A stretch of 56,883 bases of DNA from JAJFTV01 sp036825755 (GTDB lineage: Bacteria; Chloroflexota; Anaerolineae; Anaerolineales; Anaerolineaceae). The stretch covers positions 1 through 56,883 of the forward strand of contig DAISXR010000012.1 of assembly GCA_036825755.1 (NCBI GenBank), given 5' to 3'. Below the pieces are notes generated by a model. That model did not search any database and was not told the DNA's origin. It was given only the letters and a program-made list of their open reading frames with translations. Positions 55,413-56,883 of this stretch are shown here, piece after piece (within the stretch, counting starts at the first letter, position 1; each line of letters begins with the position of its first letter). The translations under genes were made by a program, and so were the position numbers.

Positions 55413-56883
55413 TTACTTGCCGTTGAATTTGAGGGCTGCCTGAGCTGCTGCCAGACGGGCCACCGGTACACGGAACGGCGAGCAGGATACGTAGTTGTTA
55501 CCAATCATGTGGCAGAACTCGATCGATGAAGGATCACCGCCGTGTTCACCGCAGATACCCACCTCGAGGTTGGTGCGCTGGGCGCGGCCGTCTTTGACGG
55601 CAATGTCCATGATGCGGCCAACACCTTCGCGGTCGATCGTCTGGAAGGGGTTTTTCGGCAGGATCTTGTCTTCCACGTACTTCACCAGGAAGTTGCGCTC
55701 GGCATCGTCACGGCTATACCCAAAGGTCATCTGGGTGAGGTCGTTGGTGCCGAATGAGAAGAACTCGGCTACCGAGGCGATCTCATTGGCGGTCAGGGCG
55801 GCACGCGGGATTTCGATCATGGTGCCAAATTTGTAGTCAAATTTGACTTTCTTTTCGGACATCACCTGTTTGGCAATGTCGATCAGGCGGGGCTGGATGA
55901 CCTTAAGCTCATTGATATGACCGGTGAGCGGGATCATCACCTCAGGTTTGGCTTTGATGCCGCGCAGCGTGCAATCGGCAGCGGCTTCGAAGATGGCACG
56001 CACCTGCATTTCGACGATTTCAGGCATGACAATGCTGAGACGCACACCGCGCAGACCCATCATGGGGTTGCTCTCGTGCAGCGCTTCTACATTCCCCAGC
56101 ATCTCTTCTTTTGCCTTCAGGCCGTTGGTCTGGCCCTTGACGCGCATGGTGATCACCTCTTCCAGGAGCTCACGCTCGGAGGGCAGGAACTCATGCAGCG
56201 GGGGATCGATCAGGCGGATAATGACCGGGTAGCCGTCCATGGCCTCAAACAGACCGTCGAAGTCGGAACGCTGGAAGGGCAGCAGTTCATTCAGAGCTTT
56301 GGTTCGCTCTTCGGATGTCTTTGCCAGAATCATGCGCTGTACGATGGGCAGACGTGAGGTCTCAAAGAACATATGCTCGGTGCGGCATAAGCCAATACCC
56401 ACTGCACCAAAGCTGCGGGCGCGGCGAGCATCCGCGGGATAATCGGCATTTGCCCAAACCTGCAGACCGGTAGTCGGCCAGCCTTCAGGTGACTTGCGGA
56501 CACCCGGTGTTGCGCAGATTTCATCGGCCCATTTCAGCAAGGTGAGCAGATCCACCTGTTCATCCAGCGAGGGGGCGGTCATAGGCATCTTGCCGACAAA
56601 AGCTTCGCCGGTGGTGCCATCGACCGAAATCCATTCACTTTCCTTGACGGTGATGCCGTTGGCGACCATACTGCGGGTTTCCAGGTCGATCTTTGCGGCA
56701 GAAGCGCCCACGATGCAGGGCACACCAAACTGACGGGCAACCACAGCGGCATGTGATGTGGCGCCGCCTTCACTGGTGAGAATGCCTTTGGCTGCCAGCA
56801 TGCCGTGAACATCATCCGGTTTGGTGAACGGGCGTACCATGATGACATCCTGTTTTTCCACCTTGCCTTTATGCTCGGCGGTG
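55413..56883 (-). CDS. ppdK: Pyruvate, phosphate dikinase, C-terminal part (5' end outside window)
   Basis: The frame is open through the window edge, so the N-terminal nucleotide-binding domain is missing here. The visible 490 or so residues start in the phospho-His domain (GGATSHAAVVARQFGVPCIVG, with the swivelling His) and continue through the PEP/pyruvate TIM barrel: GIGLCRTEHMFFE, LRGVRLSIVMPEI, GTMIEIPRAALTANEIA, FSFGTNDLTQMTFGYSRDD, and the C-terminal GICGEHGGDPSSIEFCH, with the catalytic Cys in NNYVSCSPFRVPVARL. It interconverts pyruvate + ATP + Pi and PEP + AMP + PPi. A GTG at 56861 lies inside the gene and is not a start. Confidence 0.96.
   Translation of the reverse strand, partial: TAEHKGKVEKQDVIMVRPFTKPDDVHGMLAAKGILTSEGGATSHAAVVARQFGVPCIVGASAAKIDLETRSMVANGITVKESEWISVDGTTGEAFVGKMPMTAPSLDEQVDLLTLLKWADEICATPGVRKSPEGWPTTGLQVWANADYPADARRARSFGAVGIGLCRTEHMFFETSRLPIVQRMILAKTSEERTKALNELLPFQRSDFDGLFEAMDGYPVIIRLIDPPLHEFLPSERELLEEVITMRVKGQTNGLKAKEEMLGNVEALHESNPMMGLRGVRLSIVMPEIVEMQVRAIFEAAADCTLRGIKAKPEVMIPLTGHINELKVIQPRLIDIAKQVMSEKKVKFDYKFGTMIEIPRAALTANEIASVAEFFSFGTNDLTQMTFGYSRDDAERNFLVKYVEDKILPKNPFQTIDREGVGRIMDIAVKDGRAQRTNLEVGICGEHGGDPSSIEFCHMIGNNYVSCSPFRVPVARLAAAQAALKFNGK

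Overview
The window reads as a contig from a draft or metagenome assembly of an anaerobic Anaerolineae-like member of the Chloroflexota. This placement is inference. It rests on the gene set (indolepyruvate:ferredoxin oxidoreductase, pyruvate phosphate dikinase, peptide ABC uptake), on lipoproteins with Thr/Pro-rich linkers, on an NBR1-type Ig-like lipoprotein, and on a Gram-positive-type GAAC-N4-GTNC SOS box in the recA promoter. Three runs of exactly 100 N interrupt genes and look like scaffolding placeholders.

Layout. 1-5.3 kb: end of an M20 peptidase gene (minus), then a peptide-type ABC importer (binding lipoprotein and two permeases, no ATPases). 5.4-9.6 kb: a kinase-like protein with an altered P-loop, two very small genes, and a large FAD/Fe-S D-2-hydroxyacid dehydrogenase. 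9.7-18.1 kb: GH38 alpha-mannosidase, nucleoside phosphorylase, creatininase-family amidohydrolase, IorA/IorB, and a lysine-exporter-like pair split over two overlapping genes. 18.1-29.5 kb: an AT-richer envelope island with three membrane-anchored alkaline-phosphatase-superfamily enzymes (two are paralogs), a methyltransferase, two copies of a 50-residue membrane mini-protein, and a polytopic LIC_10190-like protein.

29.6-37.6 kb: a bacterial microcompartment (BMC) locus, the most interesting part. Order: RpiB-like isomerase, DeoC, vertex protein (BMC-P), CoA-acylating aldehyde dehydrogenase, hexameric shell protein (BMC-H), EutJ-like ATPase, a tandem-domain shell protein, a 125-residue locus-specific protein, two more BMC-P genes (one cut by a gap), a terminator, an LsrG-like ABM protein and an FGGY sugar kinase. 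All three core enzymes carry amphipathic-helix targeting extensions. The composition matches the sugar-phosphate-utilising class of BMC loci: deoxyribose 5-phosphate would be cleaved inside the shell to acetaldehyde and glyceraldehyde 3-phosphate, and the acetaldehyde oxidised to acetyl-CoA. The RpiB homolog lacks both known catalytic residues of RpiB enzymes, DeoC carries a Cys/His-rich insert, and no PduL phosphotransacylase, alcohol dehydrogenase or regulator is present, so the real substrate and cofactor recycling are open.

37.7-44 kb: serine hydrolase, single-domain response regulator, DinB-like protein, and a heterodimeric ABC exporter with one consensus and one degenerate ATPase site. 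44-49 kb: recA behind an SOS-type promoter, an Ig-like lipoprotein, and two tandem membrane-anchored C39-like proteases that differ about fivefold in Thr-rich stalk length. 49-52.3 kb: a methyl-cycle salvage operon (mtnA, PfkB-family kinase, ahcY). 52.5-56.9 kb: lytic transglycosylase lipoprotein with TPR-like repeats, VOC protein, and the C-terminal part of ppdK running off the window. I saw no rRNA, tRNA, CRISPR array or insertion sequence.
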